DNA of 64,000 nucleotides from the NCBI RefSeq assembly GCF_000721105.1, contig NZ_JOEV01000018.1:186001-250000 (forward strand), read 5' to 3'. Position numbers and translations under genes: made by a program. The notes below the pieces were generated by a model. It saw only the letters and a program-made list of their open reading frames with translations, made no database searches and was not told the origin of the DNA. The first letter of the stretch is position 1; the number at the start of each line of letters is the position of its first letter. Below are positions 46,260 to 59,208 of the stretch, one piece after another. The DNA comes from Streptomyces cellulosae. GTDB taxonomy: Bacteria; Actinomycetota; Actinomycetes; Streptomycetales; Streptomycetaceae.

Positions 46260-47095
46260 TCTTCATCTGAGAAGTGCGCTTCCGCAGCAACGTCCAGGAC
46301 CCTCCACAGGTCCCATCTGTGCAGGTCAGGAGCGCTCCTCGCATCTGCGGCGTCCGTCGGATTACCGCAGGTGGGAGCGGGAATCGGCGATGGAGTTGTG
46401 GCAGATGGACATCGTGGGCGGACTGCTGCTGGCCGACGGAGCCGAGTGCAAGGTAGTCACTGGCATCGACGACCACTCCCGCTTCGTGGTGATCGCGAAG
46501 GTGGTGCGGCGGGCGACCGGGCGGGCTGTGTGTCTGGCGTTCGGTGAGGCCCTGCAGCGGTTCGGGGTGCCGGGCGAGGTATTGACGGACAACGGCAAGC
46601 AGTTCACCGCCCGGTTCGGCTCCGGCAAGCCGGGCGAGACGATGTTCGACCGGATCTGCCGGGAGAACGGAATCACTCACCGGCTCACGAAGCCGAGGTC
46701 GCCCACGACCACGGGGAAGATCGAGCGGTTCCATCAGACGCTGCGACGTGAACTGCTCGAAGGGCACGGCCCGTTGCGGACCTGTACGCCGCGCAGCAGG
46801 CGGTGGACGGGTGGCTGGAGGACTACAACCAGGCCCGCCCACATCAGGCGCTGGGCATGCAGGCACCGGCTATCCGTTTCGTCAACTGGGAGGCCCATGC
46901 GGAGGCCGCGGTGCTGCTGGTGAAACTGCCGCCGAGCCTGCAGATGGTCGTCGGCCACGAGACACCCCTGGCGGTGCCCGCCCCACGTCCGCAGCCTCAG
47001 CAGGAGCAGACAGCTCGCTCCTGGCCCCTGAGCGGCGATGAGGTCGGCAGGATCGAAGTGGAGCGCACCGTGCGCGACGCCATCCGCATCGCCTA
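46260..47095 (+). pseudogene. IS481-type transposase remnant, truncated and frameshifted
   Basis: The DDE core begins MELWQMDIVGGLLLADGAE (46390), then VVTGIDDHSRFVVIAK and VLTDNGKQFTARF, then TTGKIERFHQTLRREL, which together carry the D-D-E residues of IS481/IS3-like integrases. A one-base loss near 46770 shifts the frame. The continuation VDGWLEDYNQARPHQALGM and the C-terminus end at 47095. The N-terminal helix-turn-helix region is missing or scrambled. No inverted repeats were identified. Confidence 0.8.
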
Positions 47096-47099
47096 AGAC

Positions 47100-47306
47100 C
47101 CTGAGTTCCTGTTGGAACAGATCACCGCAACCGGTGGCTGGTCCCAGCGCACGCGTGACCTCATCGCGCTGGCAGCCATGGCGCAGAGGTCGTTCCCGGA
47201 CATGGCCCCGGAGCAGCAAGCGGCCATCTTGTCCATGCTGGAACTGAAGGTGACGATCACGGGCCCTGTGCCCGACGATCGGCGCGGTGGTGTCCCTTGC
47301 CGATGA
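47100..47306 (+). pseudogene. Probable C-terminal remnant of a serine recombinase
   Basis: A short frame reads EFLLEQITATGGWSQRTRDL, ALAAMAQRSFPDMAPEQQAAIL and LELKVTITGPVP. This resembles the C-terminal tail of large serine recombinases in Streptomyces. No catalytic domain is present upstream. The identification rests on sequence pattern alone. Confidence 0.4.
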
Positions 47307-47360
47307 TGGTGATGAACAGCAGGACGCCCGCCGCGAGGTAGCCGACGTTCAGGATGGTTT

Positions 47361-48224
47361 TCATCGTGGGGGACCTGCCATCTTCTCGAGCCGGGCGATG
47401 CGCTCCGCCATCGGGGGGTGTGTGGAGAACATCTTCGAGAGCCCCTGGCCAGGGCGGAAGGGATTAGCGATCATCATGTGGCTCGCCGTCTCGATGCGGG
47501 GCTCCGGGGGCAACGGGAGCTGCTTGGTGCCCGTTTCGAGCTTGCGCAGGGCGCCGGCGAGGGCGAGCGGGTCGCCGGTGAGCTGGGCGCCGGAAGCGTC
47601 GGCCTCGTACTCCCTGGAGCGGCTGATGGCCAGCTGGATGAGGCTGGCGGCGAGGGGGCCGAGGATCATGATCAGGAGCATGCCGAGGAGGCCGGGGCCG
47701 TCGTCGTCGTCCGAGCGGCCGATGGGGATCAGCCAGGCGAAGTTGACCAGGAACATGATCACGGAGGCAAGGGCGCCGGCGACCGAGGAGATCAGGATGT
47801 CGCGGTTGTAGACGTGACTGAGTTCGTGGCCGATGACACCGCGCAGTTCCCGCTCGTCCAGCAGGCGCAGGATGCCGTCGGTGCAGCAGACGGCGGCGTT
47901 GCGCGGATTGCGGCCCGTCGCGAAGGCATTGGGCGCCTCCGTCGGCGAGATGTAGAGGCGCGGCATGGGCTGGCGGGCCTGGGTGGAGAGCTCACGGACC
48001 ATGCGGTAGAGGGCGGGGGCCTCGAACTCGCTTACCGGGCGGGCACGCATCGCGCGTAGAGCCAACTTGTCGCTGTTCCAGTACGCGTACGCGTTGGTTC
48101 CCAGGGCGATCACGACCGCGACAACGAGCCCCATACGGCCGAAGAAGCTGCCGATGAGGATGATGAGTGCGGACAGCCCCCCGAGGAGTACTGCGGTCCT
48201 GAGCCCGTTGTGCCGGCGGTGCAC
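47361..48224 (-). CDS. htpX: M48-family membrane zinc protease HtpX
   Basis: 287-residue membrane metalloprotease for quality control of membrane proteins. The start is GTG 48224 ([16 protein letters not shown]), with GGAGGG 6 nt upstream; the frame extends a further 29 codons without support. Two N-terminal membrane helices are followed by the zinc site HELSH (H133, E134, H137), a helical hairpin in the membrane and the third-ligand motif [11 protein letters not shown]. The C-terminal [13 protein letters not shown] motif is present. It separates the decayed IS zone from the nuo cluster. Confidence 0.93.
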   Translation of the reverse strand: MHRRHNGLRTAVLLGGLSALIILIGSFFGRMGLVVAVVIALGTNAYAYWNSDKLALRAMRARPVSEFEAPALYRMVRELSTQARQPMPRLYISPTEAPNAFATGRNPRNAAVCCTDGILRLLDERELRGVIGHELSHVYNRDILISSVAGALASVIMFLVNFAWLIPIGRSDDDDGPGLLGMLLIMILGPLAASLIQLAISRSREYEADASGAQLTGDPLALAGALRKLETGTKQLPLPPEPRIETASHMMIANPFRPGQGLSKMFSTHPPMAERIARLEKMAGPPR

Positions 48225-48405
48225 GGTACGCCCTCCAAGTCGTACAGCAGGGGAACCTTTACTCGGTGATCTTCCTTGATGATCTGCCGTGCCACTGGTG
48301 CCGTGTGTCACGTCCAGTGGACCCTCCCGTTTTTGTCAACGCGAGGCGAGGGCCACTAGTTCCCTTGTGCGGGTGGCGGGCCGGGTCGGCCGTCCGGGTG
48401 ACGGC

Positions 48406-49929
48406 TCAGAAGAGGCCGGTGCCGGCGAAGCGCAGGACCAGCTCAGGCGCCCCGGAGAGGGCGATGCCGACGGCCCCGGTCAGGGCGATGGCAGCGGTGA
48501 GGGGGGCCGGAACGCGGTGCCGTACGGGCTCGCCGTCAGGGGTGCGGAACAGCAGGCTCGTCCACTGGAGGTAGTAGAACAGCGCGATCACGACATTGAC
48601 GGCCATGACCACGGCGAGCCAGCCGAGGCCCGCGTCGACGGCCGCGGAGAACACGGTGACCTTCGCGAAGAGGCCGATGATGCCTGGCGGCAGTCCGGCC
48701 AGGCAGAGCAGGAAGAACGCCAGGAGGAGCGCGGCGAGTGGGTTCGACGCGTACAGCCCGCGATAGTCGGAGACCCGGTTGAGGGACTTCGTACGCCCGA
48801 CCAGCGCGGCCACCGCGAAGGCGCCCAGGTTCACGGCGGCGTACATGAGGGCGTACGCGACCGTGGAGCCGATCGATTGCTCGGCGTCGTCGGAGTACGC
48901 GGCGGCCGCGATCGGTACGAGGAGGTAGCCGGCCTGGCCGACGGAGGACCAGGCGAGCAGTCGTACCGCGCTGTACGCGCGCGTGGCCTGCTGGCGCAGG
49001 GCGCCGACGTTGCCGACGGTCATGGTGAGGGCGGCCAGCGCGGCGAGGGCCGGGCCCCAGACGTCGGCGTACGACGGGAGGGCTACGACGGTGATGAGGA
49101 TGAGGCCGGAGAAGCCGACCGCCTTGCCGACGACCGACAGGTAGGCGGCGATCGGTAGAGGTGCCCCCACGTAGGTGTCGGGCACCCAGAAGTGGAAGGG
49201 CACGGCGGCCGCCTTGAAGGCGAAGCCGACGAGGGTGAGGACGACACCGGTCTGGGCCAGGGTGTGCAGCTGCCCGTCGACGTTCTGGATGCGGTCGGCG
49301 ACCTGGGTGAGATAGAGGGTGCCGGTGGAGGCGTACACGAAGCTGATGCCCATGAGGCTGACCGCGGTCGCCGTGACCGAGGACAGGAAGAACTTCAGGG
49401 CCGCTTCGGAGGACTTCCGGTCGCCGTGCCTGAGGCCCACGAGGGCGAAGGCGGGCAGGGAGGCGACCTCCAGGGCGACGATCAGGGTGGCGAAGTCGCG
49501 GGAGGCGGGCAGGAGGGCGGCTCCGGCGGCGGAGGACAGCAGCAGGAACCAGTACTCCCCTTCGGGAAGTCCCTTGTCGGCGTCCTTGAGGGCGGTGACC
49601 GACAGGAGAGCGGCGAGGAGAGCTCCGCCGAGGACCAGGAGCTGGAGGACGAGGGTGAAGCGGTCGGCGGTGTAGCTGCAGACGTCCGGGGCGCCGGTCA
49701 GGCAGAAGGCGGAACGGTCGCCGTCCAGGAGGGGCAGCAGCATGAGGGCCGAGGCGGCGAGGCCCGCGACCGACAGCCAGCCGAGGAGCACCTTCTTGTG
49801 CGCGCCGACGAAAAGGTCGGCCACCAGGACGACGAGTCCCACGACCGCCGTGATGGTGGGCGGCGCGATGGCGAGCCAGTCGACGGACTGGACGAGACTC
49901 GCGGCCGGCGTGTGGGCCAGGGAGCTCAT
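48406..49929 (-). CDS. nuoN: NADH dehydrogenase-like complex I subunit N
   Basis: 507-residue antiporter-like proton-pumping subunit, start MSSLAHTPAASLVQSVDWL. About 14 membrane helices. Conserved charged residues in the family context are FKAAAVPFHFWVPDTY (transmembrane Lys and His) and ASLPAFALVGLRHGDRKSSEAALKFF. It is the last gene of the cluster, and its ATG overlaps the nuoM stop by 4 bp. The large open frame reading into nuoM in another frame is spurious. Confidence 0.95.
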   Translation of the reverse strand: MSSLAHTPAASLVQSVDWLAIAPPTITAVVGLVVLVADLFVGAHKKVLLGWLSVAGLAASALMLLPLLDGDRSAFCLTGAPDVCSYTADRFTLVLQLLVLGGALLAALLSVTALKDADKGLPEGEYWFLLLSSAAGAALLPASRDFATLIVALEVASLPAFALVGLRHGDRKSSEAALKFFLSSVTATAVSLMGISFVYASTGTLYLTQVADRIQNVDGQLHTLAQTGVVLTLVGFAFKAAAVPFHFWVPDTYVGAPLPIAAYLSVVGKAVGFSGLILITVVALPSYADVWGPALAALAALTMTVGNVGALRQQATRAYSAVRLLAWSSVGQAGYLLVPIAAAAYSDDAEQSIGSTVAYALMYAAVNLGAFAVAALVGRTKSLNRVSDYRGLYASNPLAALLLAFFLLCLAGLPPGIIGLFAKVTVFSAAVDAGLGWLAVVMAVNVVIALFYYLQWTSLLFRTPDGEPVRHRVPAPLTAAIALTGAVGIALSGAPELVLRFAGTGLF

Positions 49930-51500
49930 CGGGTGCCTCCTGCGAGGAGCTGCTGCACGGCCGGGTCGGTGAGGCCGAGGAGGGCCTTCGGCCAGAGACC
50001 GGCGACGACGGTGAGGGCGACGAGCGGGGTCCAGGCCGCGAATTCGTACGTGTGGACGTCGGCGAGCTTCGGCGCTTCCTGCGGTACCGCGCCCATGCAG
50101 ACCCGGCGGACCACGATGAGCATGTACGCGGCCGTCAGCAGCGTGCCGAACGCGCCGATCGCCATGAAGGTGAGGAAGGCGGGGCGGTTGAGGCCGTCGG
50201 CGGGGTTGAACGCACCGAACAGCGCCAGCATCTCGCCCCAGAATCCGGCCAGGCCGGGCAGGCCGAGCGACGCCACGGCGGCGAAGGCGAGCAGGCCGCC
50301 GAGGCGTGGGGCCTTGCCGTAGAGGGCGGCGCCCGTCTCCTCGGCGAGGGTGTCGAGATCGGTGCTGCCGGTGCGGTCCTTCAGCGCGCCGACCAGGAAG
50401 AAGAGCAGGCCGGTGATGAGGCCGTGGGCGATGTTCGCGAACAGGGCGCCGTTCACGCCGGTCGGGGTCATGGTCGAGATGCCGAGCAGCACGAAGCCCA
50501 TGTGGCCGACGGAGGAGTAGGCGATGAGACGTTTGAGGTCGCCTTTGGCGCCCTGCTTGGCGAGGGCCAGGCAGGCCAGCGATCCGTAGACGATCCCGAC
50601 GACGGCGAAGGCGGCGAGGTAGGGCGCGAAGGTGCGGAAACCGTCCGGGGCGATGGGCAGCAGAATCCGGACGAACCCGTACGTACCCATCTTCAGCAGG
50701 ACCCCGGCCAGCAGGACCGAGCCGACGGTCGGGGCGGCCGTGTGCGCGTCGGGCAGCCAGCTGTGCAGCGGCCACATCGGCGTCTTGACCGCGAGCCCGA
50801 TGCCGATCGCCAGAACGGCGATGACCTGCACGGATGTGGTCAGCGACCGGCCGTTGTCAGTGGCGAGTGCCACCATGTCGAATGTGCCCGCCCTGATTCC
50901 GATCAGGAGCAGGCCGAGCAGCATGACGACGGAACCGAGCAGTGTGAAGAGGATGAACCTCCAAGCGGCCTGGGTCCGTTGCTCACCGCCCCAGCGGGCG
51001 ATGAGGAAGTACATCGGGATGAGAACCATCTCGAATGCGAGGAAGAACAGAATCAGGTCGAGGACGGCGAAGGTCGCGAGGGTGCCGGACTCGAGGACGA
51101 GCAGCAGGGCGACGAAGGCCTTCGGGGACGGGCCCGCAGGCATCTTGAAGTAGGAGTACAGCGCGCAGAGGAAGGTCAGCAGCGCGGTCAGGACCAGAAG
51201 GGGGAGGGAGATGCCGTCGATGCCGAGGTGGATGCGCACGTCGAGTGCGGGGATCCAGCTGATGTCCGTGCCGGCCTGCATCTTCGACGGATGGTCGTGG
51301 TCGAAGCCCAGCGCGAGGACGATCGCGGCGATGAGGATCACACCGGTGACCGTCACACCGTGCCGCAGTACGGCCTGCTCGGGTGACCTCCCCTTCAGCC
51401 CGGGCGGGGCGGGCAGAAGAGCGGCGGCGGCCCCGAGGAGCGGGCCGACCACGATCAATGCCAGAAGGAACTGCATCACGGACTCGTTGATATCGATCAC
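49926..51500 (-). CDS. nuoM: NADH dehydrogenase-like complex I subunit M
   Basis: 524-residue antiporter-like subunit from GTG (VIDINESVMQFLLAL). The transmembrane Glu of the family lies in FLAFEMVLIPMYFLIARWGG, and the Lys/His motif is VKTPMWPLHSWLPDAHTAAP. SVGHMGFVLLGI is typical. It lies 6 bp after nuoL and overlaps nuoN by 4 bp. Confidence 0.95.
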   Translation of the reverse strand: MIDINESVMQFLLALIVVGPLLGAAAALLPAPPGLKGRSPEQAVLRHGVTVTGVILIAAIVLALGFDHDHPSKMQAGTDISWIPALDVRIHLGIDGISLPLLVLTALLTFLCALYSYFKMPAGPSPKAFVALLLVLESGTLATFAVLDLILFFLAFEMVLIPMYFLIARWGGEQRTQAAWRFILFTLLGSVVMLLGLLLIGIRAGTFDMVALATDNGRSLTTSVQVIAVLAIGIGLAVKTPMWPLHSWLPDAHTAAPTVGSVLLAGVLLKMGTYGFVRILLPIAPDGFRTFAPYLAAFAVVGIVYGSLACLALAKQGAKGDLKRLIAYSSVGHMGFVLLGISTMTPTGVNGALFANIAHGLITGLLFFLVGALKDRTGSTDLDTLAEETGAALYGKAPRLGGLLAFAAVASLGLPGLAGFWGEMLALFGAFNPADGLNRPAFLTFMAIGAFGTLLTAAYMLIVVRRVCMGAVPQEAPKLADVHTYEFAAWTPLVALTVVAGLWPKALLGLTDPAVQQLLAGGTR

Positions 51501-51506
51501 GCCTGC

Positions 51507-53501
51507 TCACGCTCCCGTGGCGACGAGGACGGCGGCGACCACCAGGACGACGGTGCCGGCGAGCAGCGCGCTCACATAGGTCTGCAGATTGCCGGTCTGG
51601 GCGCGTCGAACGGCGGACCCGAGTAGTCGGGGCAGGGCACCCGCGCCGCGTACGTAGGTCTCGACGACCTCGCGGTCGAGGAACCGGACGAGGGTGGCTC
51701 CGGCCTGGACCGGGCGGACGAAGAGGGCCGTGTACACGGCGTCGAGATGGAAGCCGACGGCCGCGTGTCGGTGCAGCGGACCGAGCAGGAGACGGCCCGG
51801 GTCCGCCGGGTCGGGCGCGTAGGCCACGTCACCGTAGGCGGGTTTGTGGCTGGCGATGGCCTCGGCCTCCACCTGCCCGGCGTCGCCCTCGGCGTGGGCC
51901 GCGACCGCACCCAGCGGGACGCGGGACGCGAGAGCGGTGGTGTGCCGCCAGGCCGCGTAGGTGACGAGCCCGCCGACCAAGGCCACACCCGTGCCGAGGA
52001 CGGAAGTGGTGAGAGTCGGGGTCAGGTCACGGCCGTCGAACCAGTCGGGCAGCGTGCGGTAGGCGAACGCGCCGACGGCGAGAGACGGGACGGCCAGGAC
52101 CCACAGCACCACGGTCATGGTGAGGGGCTGCCTTCCGTGGTCGGGGGCCTCTGCGCCCCGGCCGTGGAAGGCCAGCAGCCACAGCCGGGTCGCGTACGCG
52201 GCGGTGAGCAGGGCGGTGAGGAGGCCGGAGACGAGGACGGTCCAGCCGGCGGCGCCGGGAGCGTGCTCGGTGTGGCCGGTGGCGACGTGCTCGGCGGCGC
52301 CGAGGACGGACTCCTTGGAGAAGAAGCCGCTGAAGGGCGGGATCGCGGCGAGCGCGAGGAGCGCCACGGTCATCGTCCAGAAGGCGTCGGGGACACGGTC
52401 GCGCAGATGGCTCATGCGGGACATGGCGGCCAGCGAGTTGGTGCCGGCGGCGTGGATGATCACGCCGGCCGCGAGGAACAGCAGCGCCTTGAAGGCGCCG
52501 TGCGCGAGGAGGTGGAAGACGGCGGCTCCGCGGTCGCCGACGGCGAGGGCGCCGGTCATGTAGCCGAGCTGGCCGATGGTCGAGTAGGCGAGGACGCGCT
52601 TGATGTCGTCCTGGGCCAGCGCGGCGAGCGCCGAGCCGGTCATCGTGACGGCCGCCATGACGGCGAGGACGAGCATCGCGGCCCGGGAGGCCTCGAAGAC
52701 GGGAAGGAGCCTTGCGATGAAGTAGACACCTGCGGCGACCATCGTCGCGGCGTGGATCAGCGCGGAGACGGGCGTCGGGCCCGCCATCGCGTCGGGGAGC
52801 CAGGTGTGCAGCGGGAACTGCGCCGACTTGCCCGCCACACCGGCCAGGAGCAGCAGGGCGATGAGCGTCGGGTGGTCGAGTCCGCCGTGCGCGACGGTGC
52901 CGAGGACCCTCGTGATCCGGAAGGACCCGGCGTCGGTGGCCAACGCGAACAGGCCGATGAGGAAGGGGACGTCACCGAGCTTGGTCACCAGAAACGCCTT
53001 GAGGGAGGCGGCGCGGGCCTCCGGGGTCTCCCAGTAGTGGCCGACCAGGAAGTAGGAGCAGATGCCCATGACTTCCCAGCCGACCAGCAGCACGATCAGG
53101 TCGCCGGAGTAGACGACGAGCAGCATCGCGGAGGTGAACAGCGAGACGAGGGCGGCGTACGAGGGATAGCGCGGGTCGTCGCGCAGATAGCCGGTCGAGT
53201 AGATCTGCACGCAGGCGGCGACGAAGCCGACCAGGAGGGCGACAAGGGCGGCGAAGCCGTCGATGTGCAGGGCGAGTTCGATGGGGACCGAGCCGGTGGG
53301 CGTGAGCTCGGTGGCGGCGTCGACGGCCTGGTCACCGCCCTGGCGCACGGCGACCACCACGGCGAGCGCGAAGGAGGCGAGTACGGGCAGGACGGCCAGC
53401 GGGCGTACGAAACCGGGAGCCGTGCGGCCCAGGAGCAGGCCGGCCGCGGCGCCCAGGAACGGAAGGAGGGGGACGAGGACGGCGAGGGTGGTCGTGGTCA
53501 C
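51507..53501 (-). CDS. nuoL: NADH dehydrogenase-like complex I subunit L
   Basis: 664-residue distal antiporter-like subunit with the C-terminal lateral helix. Start [17 protein letters not shown]. Motifs: [39 protein letters not shown] and [13 protein letters not shown]. It overlaps nuoK by 4 bp. It is full length, so the proton-pumping arm of the complex appears intact. Confidence 0.95.
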   Translation of the reverse strand: MTTTTLAVLVPLLPFLGAAAGLLLGRTAPGFVRPLAVLPVLASFALAVVVAVRQGGDQAVDAATELTPTGSVPIELALHIDGFAALVALLVGFVAACVQIYSTGYLRDDPRYPSYAALVSLFTSAMLLVVYSGDLIVLLVGWEVMGICSYFLVGHYWETPEARAASLKAFLVTKLGDVPFLIGLFALATDAGSFRITRVLGTVAHGGLDHPTLIALLLLAGVAGKSAQFPLHTWLPDAMAGPTPVSALIHAATMVAAGVYFIARLLPVFEASRAAMLVLAVMAAVTMTGSALAALAQDDIKRVLAYSTIGQLGYMTGALAVGDRGAAVFHLLAHGAFKALLFLAAGVIIHAAGTNSLAAMSRMSHLRDRVPDAFWTMTVALLALAAIPPFSGFFSKESVLGAAEHVATGHTEHAPGAAGWTVLVSGLLTALLTAAYATRLWLLAFHGRGAEAPDHGRQPLTMTVVLWVLAVPSLAVGAFAYRTLPDWFDGRDLTPTLTTSVLGTGVALVGGLVTYAAWRHTTALASRVPLGAVAAHAEGDAGQVEAEAIASHKPAYGDVAYAPDPADPGRLLLGPLHRHAAVGFHLDAVYTALFVRPVQAGATLVRFLDREVVETYVRGAGALPRLLGSAVRRAQTGNLQTYVSALLAGTVVLVVAAVLVATGA

Positions 53502-53905
53502 GCGGTGGCCTCAGCCTTCCCGGTCCGGTCGGCCTGCTCGGCCGTCGGGGCGTCGCTGTCGGAGCCGTCGGCCGGGTGGCCCTCGAGGCCCTCGGCGGTG
53601 TCGCGGAGCTTGTCGATGTCGGCGGTGCCGCGGTTGCGGTGGACGGCGAGGACGATCGCCAGGCCGATGCCGATCTCGGCGGCGGCGATGGCGATGGTGA
53701 ACAGGGTCAGGGCCTGGCCGGAGTGCAGGGCCTCCTCGACGGCCTTGCTGAGCCAGACGTCGAAGGCGACGAGGTTGAGGTTGACGGCGTTGAGCATCAG
53801 CTCGACGGACATCAGGACGAGGATCGCGTTGCGGCGGGCGAGGACGCCGTACAGGCCGGTGCAGAAGAGGAGGGCGGAGAGGACCACGGGGTAGGCGAGG
53901 TGCAT
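53498..53905 (-). CDS. nuoK: NADH dehydrogenase-like complex I subunit K
   Basis: 135-residue, three-helix subunit starting [18 protein letters not shown]. The conserved membrane Glu is in [16 protein letters not shown], and the second in [15 protein letters not shown]. The C-terminal tail of about 35 residues is hydrophilic and longer than in E. coli. Start and stop overlap both neighbours by 1-4 bp. Confidence 0.94.
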   Translation of the reverse strand: MHLAYPVVLSALLFCTGLYGVLARRNAILVLMSVELMLNAVNLNLVAFDVWLSKAVEEALHSGQALTLFTIAIAAAEIGIGLAIVLAVHRNRGTADIDKLRDTAEGLEGHPADGSDSDAPTAEQADRTGKAEATA

Positions 53906-54582
53906 CAGGGCGTCCCTTCCCGGTCGGCCTTGCCCGCGGTGCCTTGGCTCGCGCTGGTCTTGCCTGGGGTGGCTTGGCTCGCCTGAGTCCTGCCCGCGGT
54001 GACTGGGCCCGTGTCGGCCTTGCCCGCGGTTGGCTGGCTCACGCCGGTCTTCGCCTTGCGGGAGAGGACGATCGCGCCGACGAGGGCGGCCAGGAGGAGG
54101 ACGGACAGGGCCTCGAAAGGGAGGACCCAGTTCTGGAAGAGGCTGGCACCGGTGGCGTCGGTGGAGCCGGCGGCGGGACCGTCCAGGTCGATCCAGGTCG
54201 CGCGGAAGGCGTCGACGACGACCCAGACCAGGGCCGCCGCGGCGGCGACGGCGACGCCGAGGGCGGCCCAGCGGTTGCCGGAGTCGGCGTCCGGGGAGCG
54301 GCCGATGGGCGCTTTGGTGAGCATCAGACCGAACAGAAGGAGGACGACCACGGAACCGACATAGATCAGGACCTGCACCCAGGCGATGAACTCGGCGGTG
54401 AGCAGGAGGTACTCGACGGCGAGGCCACCGAGAGCGACCACCAGCCACAGGGCGGCGTGCACCAGTTGCTTGGTGGTGACGGTGACCAGCGCGGCGCCGA
54501 ACGTGACCAGGCCGACGAGGAGAAAGGCGATCTCGACGCCGGTCGGGGAGAGGAAGCCGTGGGTCTCGGCGGCAAGGCTCAC
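53905..54582 (-). CDS. nuoJ: NADH dehydrogenase-like complex I subunit J
   Basis: 225-residue, five-helix subunit from GTG ([20 protein letters not shown]). The conserved helix [19 protein letters not shown] is present. The last ~45 residues form a hydrophilic repeat tail ([26 protein letters not shown]) not found in E. coli NuoJ. It overlaps nuoI by 4 bp and nuoK by 1 bp. Confidence 0.94.
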   Translation of the reverse strand: MSLAAETHGFLSPTGVEIAFLLVGLVTFGAALVTVTTKQLVHAALWLVVALGGLAVEYLLLTAEFIAWVQVLIYVGSVVVLLLFGLMLTKAPIGRSPDADSGNRWAALGVAVAAAAALVWVVVDAFRATWIDLDGPAAGSTDATGASLFQNWVLPFEALSVLLLAALVGAIVLSRKAKTGVSQPTAGKADTGPVTAGRTQASQATPGKTSASQGTAGKADREGTP

Positions 54583-55184
54583 GATTCTCCCTCCTTCGGC
54601 TCGGCCTGTGCGGCCGCCAGCTTCTCCGCCGTCTTACGGGCGGCGGCGATCTCCTTCGGTTCCTCCGCGCCGGGATCGAGGGCGGGCGGGGCCGGGACGG
54701 TCCACATCCACTCACGGAGCTTGTCGCGCTCGTGGGTGAGGTCACGGATGTCGGTCTCGGCGTACTCGAACTCCGGGGACCAGAACAGAGCGTCGAAAGG
54801 ACAGACCTCGATGCAGATGCCGCAGTACATGCACAGGGAGAAGTCGATGGCGAAGCGGTCGAGAACATTGCGGCTGCGCTCGCGGCCGCCGGGGGCGGCC
54901 GGCGGGACCGTCTCCTTGTGGGAGTCGATGTAGATGCACCAGTCCGGGCACTCACGGGCGCACAGCATGCAGACCGTGCAGTTCTCCTCGAACAGCCCGA
55001 TGACGCCGCGGGTGCGGGGAGGGAGATCGGGCTGGGCGTCCGGGTACTGCTCGGTGACGGTCTTCTTCGTCATCGTGCGGAGGGTGACGGCCAGGCCCTT
55101 GGCGAGGCCGCTGCCGGGGATCGACAGGCGGGGCCGCCCGGAGGGCGTCGTTGCGGGGCGGTGGCCGGGTGACGGGCGGGACAT
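54579..55184 (-). CDS. nuoI: NADH dehydrogenase-like complex I subunit I (2x 4Fe-4S)
   Basis: 201 residues from ATG 55184 ([20 protein letters not shown]). The two ferredoxin motifs are intact: [12 protein letters not shown] and [12 protein letters not shown]. They would hold clusters N6a and N6b, which pass electrons to NuoB. A charged C-terminal tail ([19 protein letters not shown]) extends beyond the fold. It lies 2 bp after nuoH. Confidence 0.95.
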   Translation of the reverse strand: MSRPSPGHRPATTPSGRPRLSIPGSGLAKGLAVTLRTMTKKTVTEQYPDAQPDLPPRTRGVIGLFEENCTVCMLCARECPDWCIYIDSHKETVPPAAPGGRERSRNVLDRFAIDFSLCMYCGICIEVCPFDALFWSPEFEYAETDIRDLTHERDKLREWMWTVPAPPALDPGAEEPKEIAAARKTAEKLAAAQAEPKEGES

Positions 55185-55186
55185 AG

Positions 55187-56151
55187 CTACTGGATCACCA
55201 CCTTGACGATGCCGGTGAGGGCGATCTGGGCGAGGGAGAGGGGGACGAGGAGGGTCCAGGAGAGCTTCTGGAGCTGGTCCTCCCGCAGGCGGGGGTAGGT
55301 GACGCGCAGCCAGATGACGATGAAGGCGAGGACGGCGGTCTTCAGGAGGGTCCAGACCCAGCCGAGGCCGTCGGCACCCCAGGGGCCGTGCCAGCCGCCC
55401 AGGAAGAGGACGGTGGTCAGGCCGCACAGGACGACGATCCCGGCGTACTCGGCGAGGAGGAACAGGGCGAAGCGGAGGCCGGTGTACTCGGTGTACGCAC
55501 CGAAGATGATCTCCGAGTCGGCGACGGGCATGTCGAAGGGCGGCCGTTGGAGTTCGGCCAGCCCGGCAACGAAGAAGACGATCGCGCCGACGATCTGCCA
55601 GGGCAGCCACCACCACCTGAAGGCGTCGAGGATGCCGGGGATCGACACCGTCCCCGCCGCCATCGCCACCGAGGCGGCGGTCAGCAGCATCGGGAGTTCG
55701 TAGGCGAGGAGCTGGGCGGCGGTGCGCAGGCCGCCGAGGAGGGAGAACTTGTTGGCGGAGGCCCAGCCTGCCATGAGCGAGCCGAGGACGCCCACCCCCA
55801 TCACCGCGAGGACGAAGAAGACGCCCGCGTCGATGACTTCTCCTACGGCGCCCTTGCTCGGGCCGATGGGGATGGCGAGGAGGACCAGGAGATACGGGAG
55901 GAGGGCGACTGCGGGGGCGAGTTGGAAGATACGGCGGTCCGCGCCCGCGGGGACGACGTCTTCCTTCTGCGCGAACTTCACGCCGTCGGCGACGAGTTGT
56001 GCCCAACCGTGGAATCCACCGGCGTACATGGGGCCCAGGCGGCCCTGCATGTGAGCCATGACCTTGTGCTCCGTCTGGCCCACGATCAGCGGGAAGGTCA
56101 GGAAGACGACGAAGATGATCAGGAGTCGCCAGGCGACGTCGAGAGCGTCGT

Positions 56152-56155
<4 letters not shown>
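55187..56155 (-). CDS. nuoH: NADH dehydrogenase-like complex I subunit H
   Basis: 322-residue membrane subunit that forms the quinone chamber. Start [18 protein letters not shown]. Conserved loops: [54 protein letters not shown] and [20 protein letters not shown]. It overlaps the nuoC stop by 4 bp. In a normal 14-gene operon nuoD, E, F and G would lie between nuoC and nuoH; none is present. Confidence 0.95.
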
Positions 56156-57857
<1,702 letters not shown>

Positions 57858-57861
<4 letters not shown>

Positions 57862-58586
57862 CGGCCCTCCCCCGGCCCCGAAGCCGAACCTGAGCCGGGT
57901 CCCGAGCCCTCAGCCGCACCCGGTCCCGAACCCGCAGCCGCCCCCGAGGCCGTACCCGCACCCGCACCCGCACCGGAGTCCGTCCCCGGCCCCCGCACCA
58001 GCCCGCTCTCCAGCGCGGCAGCCGACGGGCGCCCGGCGTCGGAACCGGCTCCGGAGCCGTACCCGTATCGCTCCCCCAGCGACTCCCGCGCGATCTTCTC
58101 CTGGAGTTTGAGGATCCCCTGGAGGAGCGCCTCGGGGCGGGGCGGGCAGCCGGGGACGTACACGTCCACCGGGATGATCTGGTCGACGCCCTTGGTCACG
58201 GAGTACGAGTCCCAGTACGGGCCGCCGCAGTTGGAGCACGCGCCGAAGGAGATCACGTACTTCGGCTCGGGCATCTGTTCGTAGAGGCGCTTCACGGCCG
58301 GCGCCATCTTGTCCGTGACCGTTCCGGAGACGACCATCAGGTCGGCCTGGCGCGGGCCGGGCGCGAAGGGGATCACGCCGAGGCGGATGAAGTCGTGGCG
58401 GGCCATGGACGCGGCGATGAACTCGATCGCGCAGCACGCGAGGCCGAAGTTGAAGACCCAGAGGGAGTAGCGGCGGCCCCAGTTCAGGACCACCTTCATC
58501 GGCTCGGGGGCCAGGCGCGCGAGGGCGCCCAGCCGCTTCGGCTCCGGAAGCAGAACAGGCTCGGAAGGAGTGGGGGTCACGTCCAT
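57858..58586 (-). CDS. nuoB: Complex I subunit B with a Gly/Ser-rich tail
   Basis: 242 residues starting [20 protein letters not shown]. Cluster N2 ligands are present: the tandem cysteines in [22 protein letters not shown] and [14 protein letters not shown]. The core ends near residue 170. About 70 residues of Gly/Ser/Ala/Pro follow (for example [19 protein letters not shown]), absent from ordinary NuoB. It overlaps nuoA by 10 bp and nuoC by 4 bp. Confidence 0.93.
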
Positions 58587-58999
58587 GCCAGGACGCCCTT
58601 CTTGTATGCGTACAGCAGGCCCACGGCGAGGAAGCCGAGGAAGATGAACATTTCCACGAGGGTGGTCGCGCCGTAGCCGGGGGCGGCGAAGACCGTGGCC
58701 CAGGGGAACAGGAAGATCGAGTCGACGGCGAAGATGACGTACAGGAACGCGTAGACGTAGTAGCGGACCTGGGTGTGCGCCCAGCCCTCGCCGACGGGGT
58801 CGACCCCGCACTCGTACGTCAGGAGCTTCTCGGGCGTGGGGACCACGGGTCGCAGCAGGCGTCCGGCGCCGAAGGCGACAGCGACGAACAGCACGCCGAC
58901 CACGGCGAGCAGTCCGACGACCGAGTACGACTGGAAGTAGTCCGCCGCGACGACGGTCGCGTTGACAGCGGTCGACTCGACAACGGTCGGTTCCGGCAC
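58577..58999 (-). CDS. nuoA: Complex I subunit A
   Basis: 140 residues from GTG at 58999 ([21 protein letters not shown]), with GGGACGGG upstream. Three membrane helices. The family signature [16 protein letters not shown] and the later [13 protein letters not shown] are present. It is the first gene of the ten-gene cluster. The divergent gap of 209 bp to the histidine kinase gene must contain the operon promoter; none stands out clearly. Confidence 0.93.
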   Translation of the reverse strand: MPEPTVVESTAVNATVVAADYFQSYSVVGLLAVVGVLFVAVAFGAGRLLRPVVPTPEKLLTYECGVDPVGEGWAHTQVRYYVYAFLYVIFAVDSIFLFPWATVFAAPGYGATTLVEMFIFLGFLAVGLLYAYKKGVLAWT

Positions 59000-59208
59000 G
59001 CCCGTCCCTCGCTCCCTGACCTGGACTCTGTGACCTGGACTCTGTTCGACGATCTGTACGCACGGGAGTCTAGGCCCTGCTAAAGAGAGCGTAAGCAGCC
59101 CGTCACTGCCTGAGGGAAGCCGCAGGTGGTGAAGGTGGGGTTTTCCCCAGTGGATCGCGGCGGTCCACCTCATGGCGCCGCGGGCCGCGGCGCGGCACGC
59201 TAACCCGT

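Noticed and set aside
48406..50775. A 789-codon fusion of nuoN with upstream sequence
   Set aside because: The upstream 280 codons are nuoM read out of frame; the real nuoN start is the ATG overlapping the nuoM stop.
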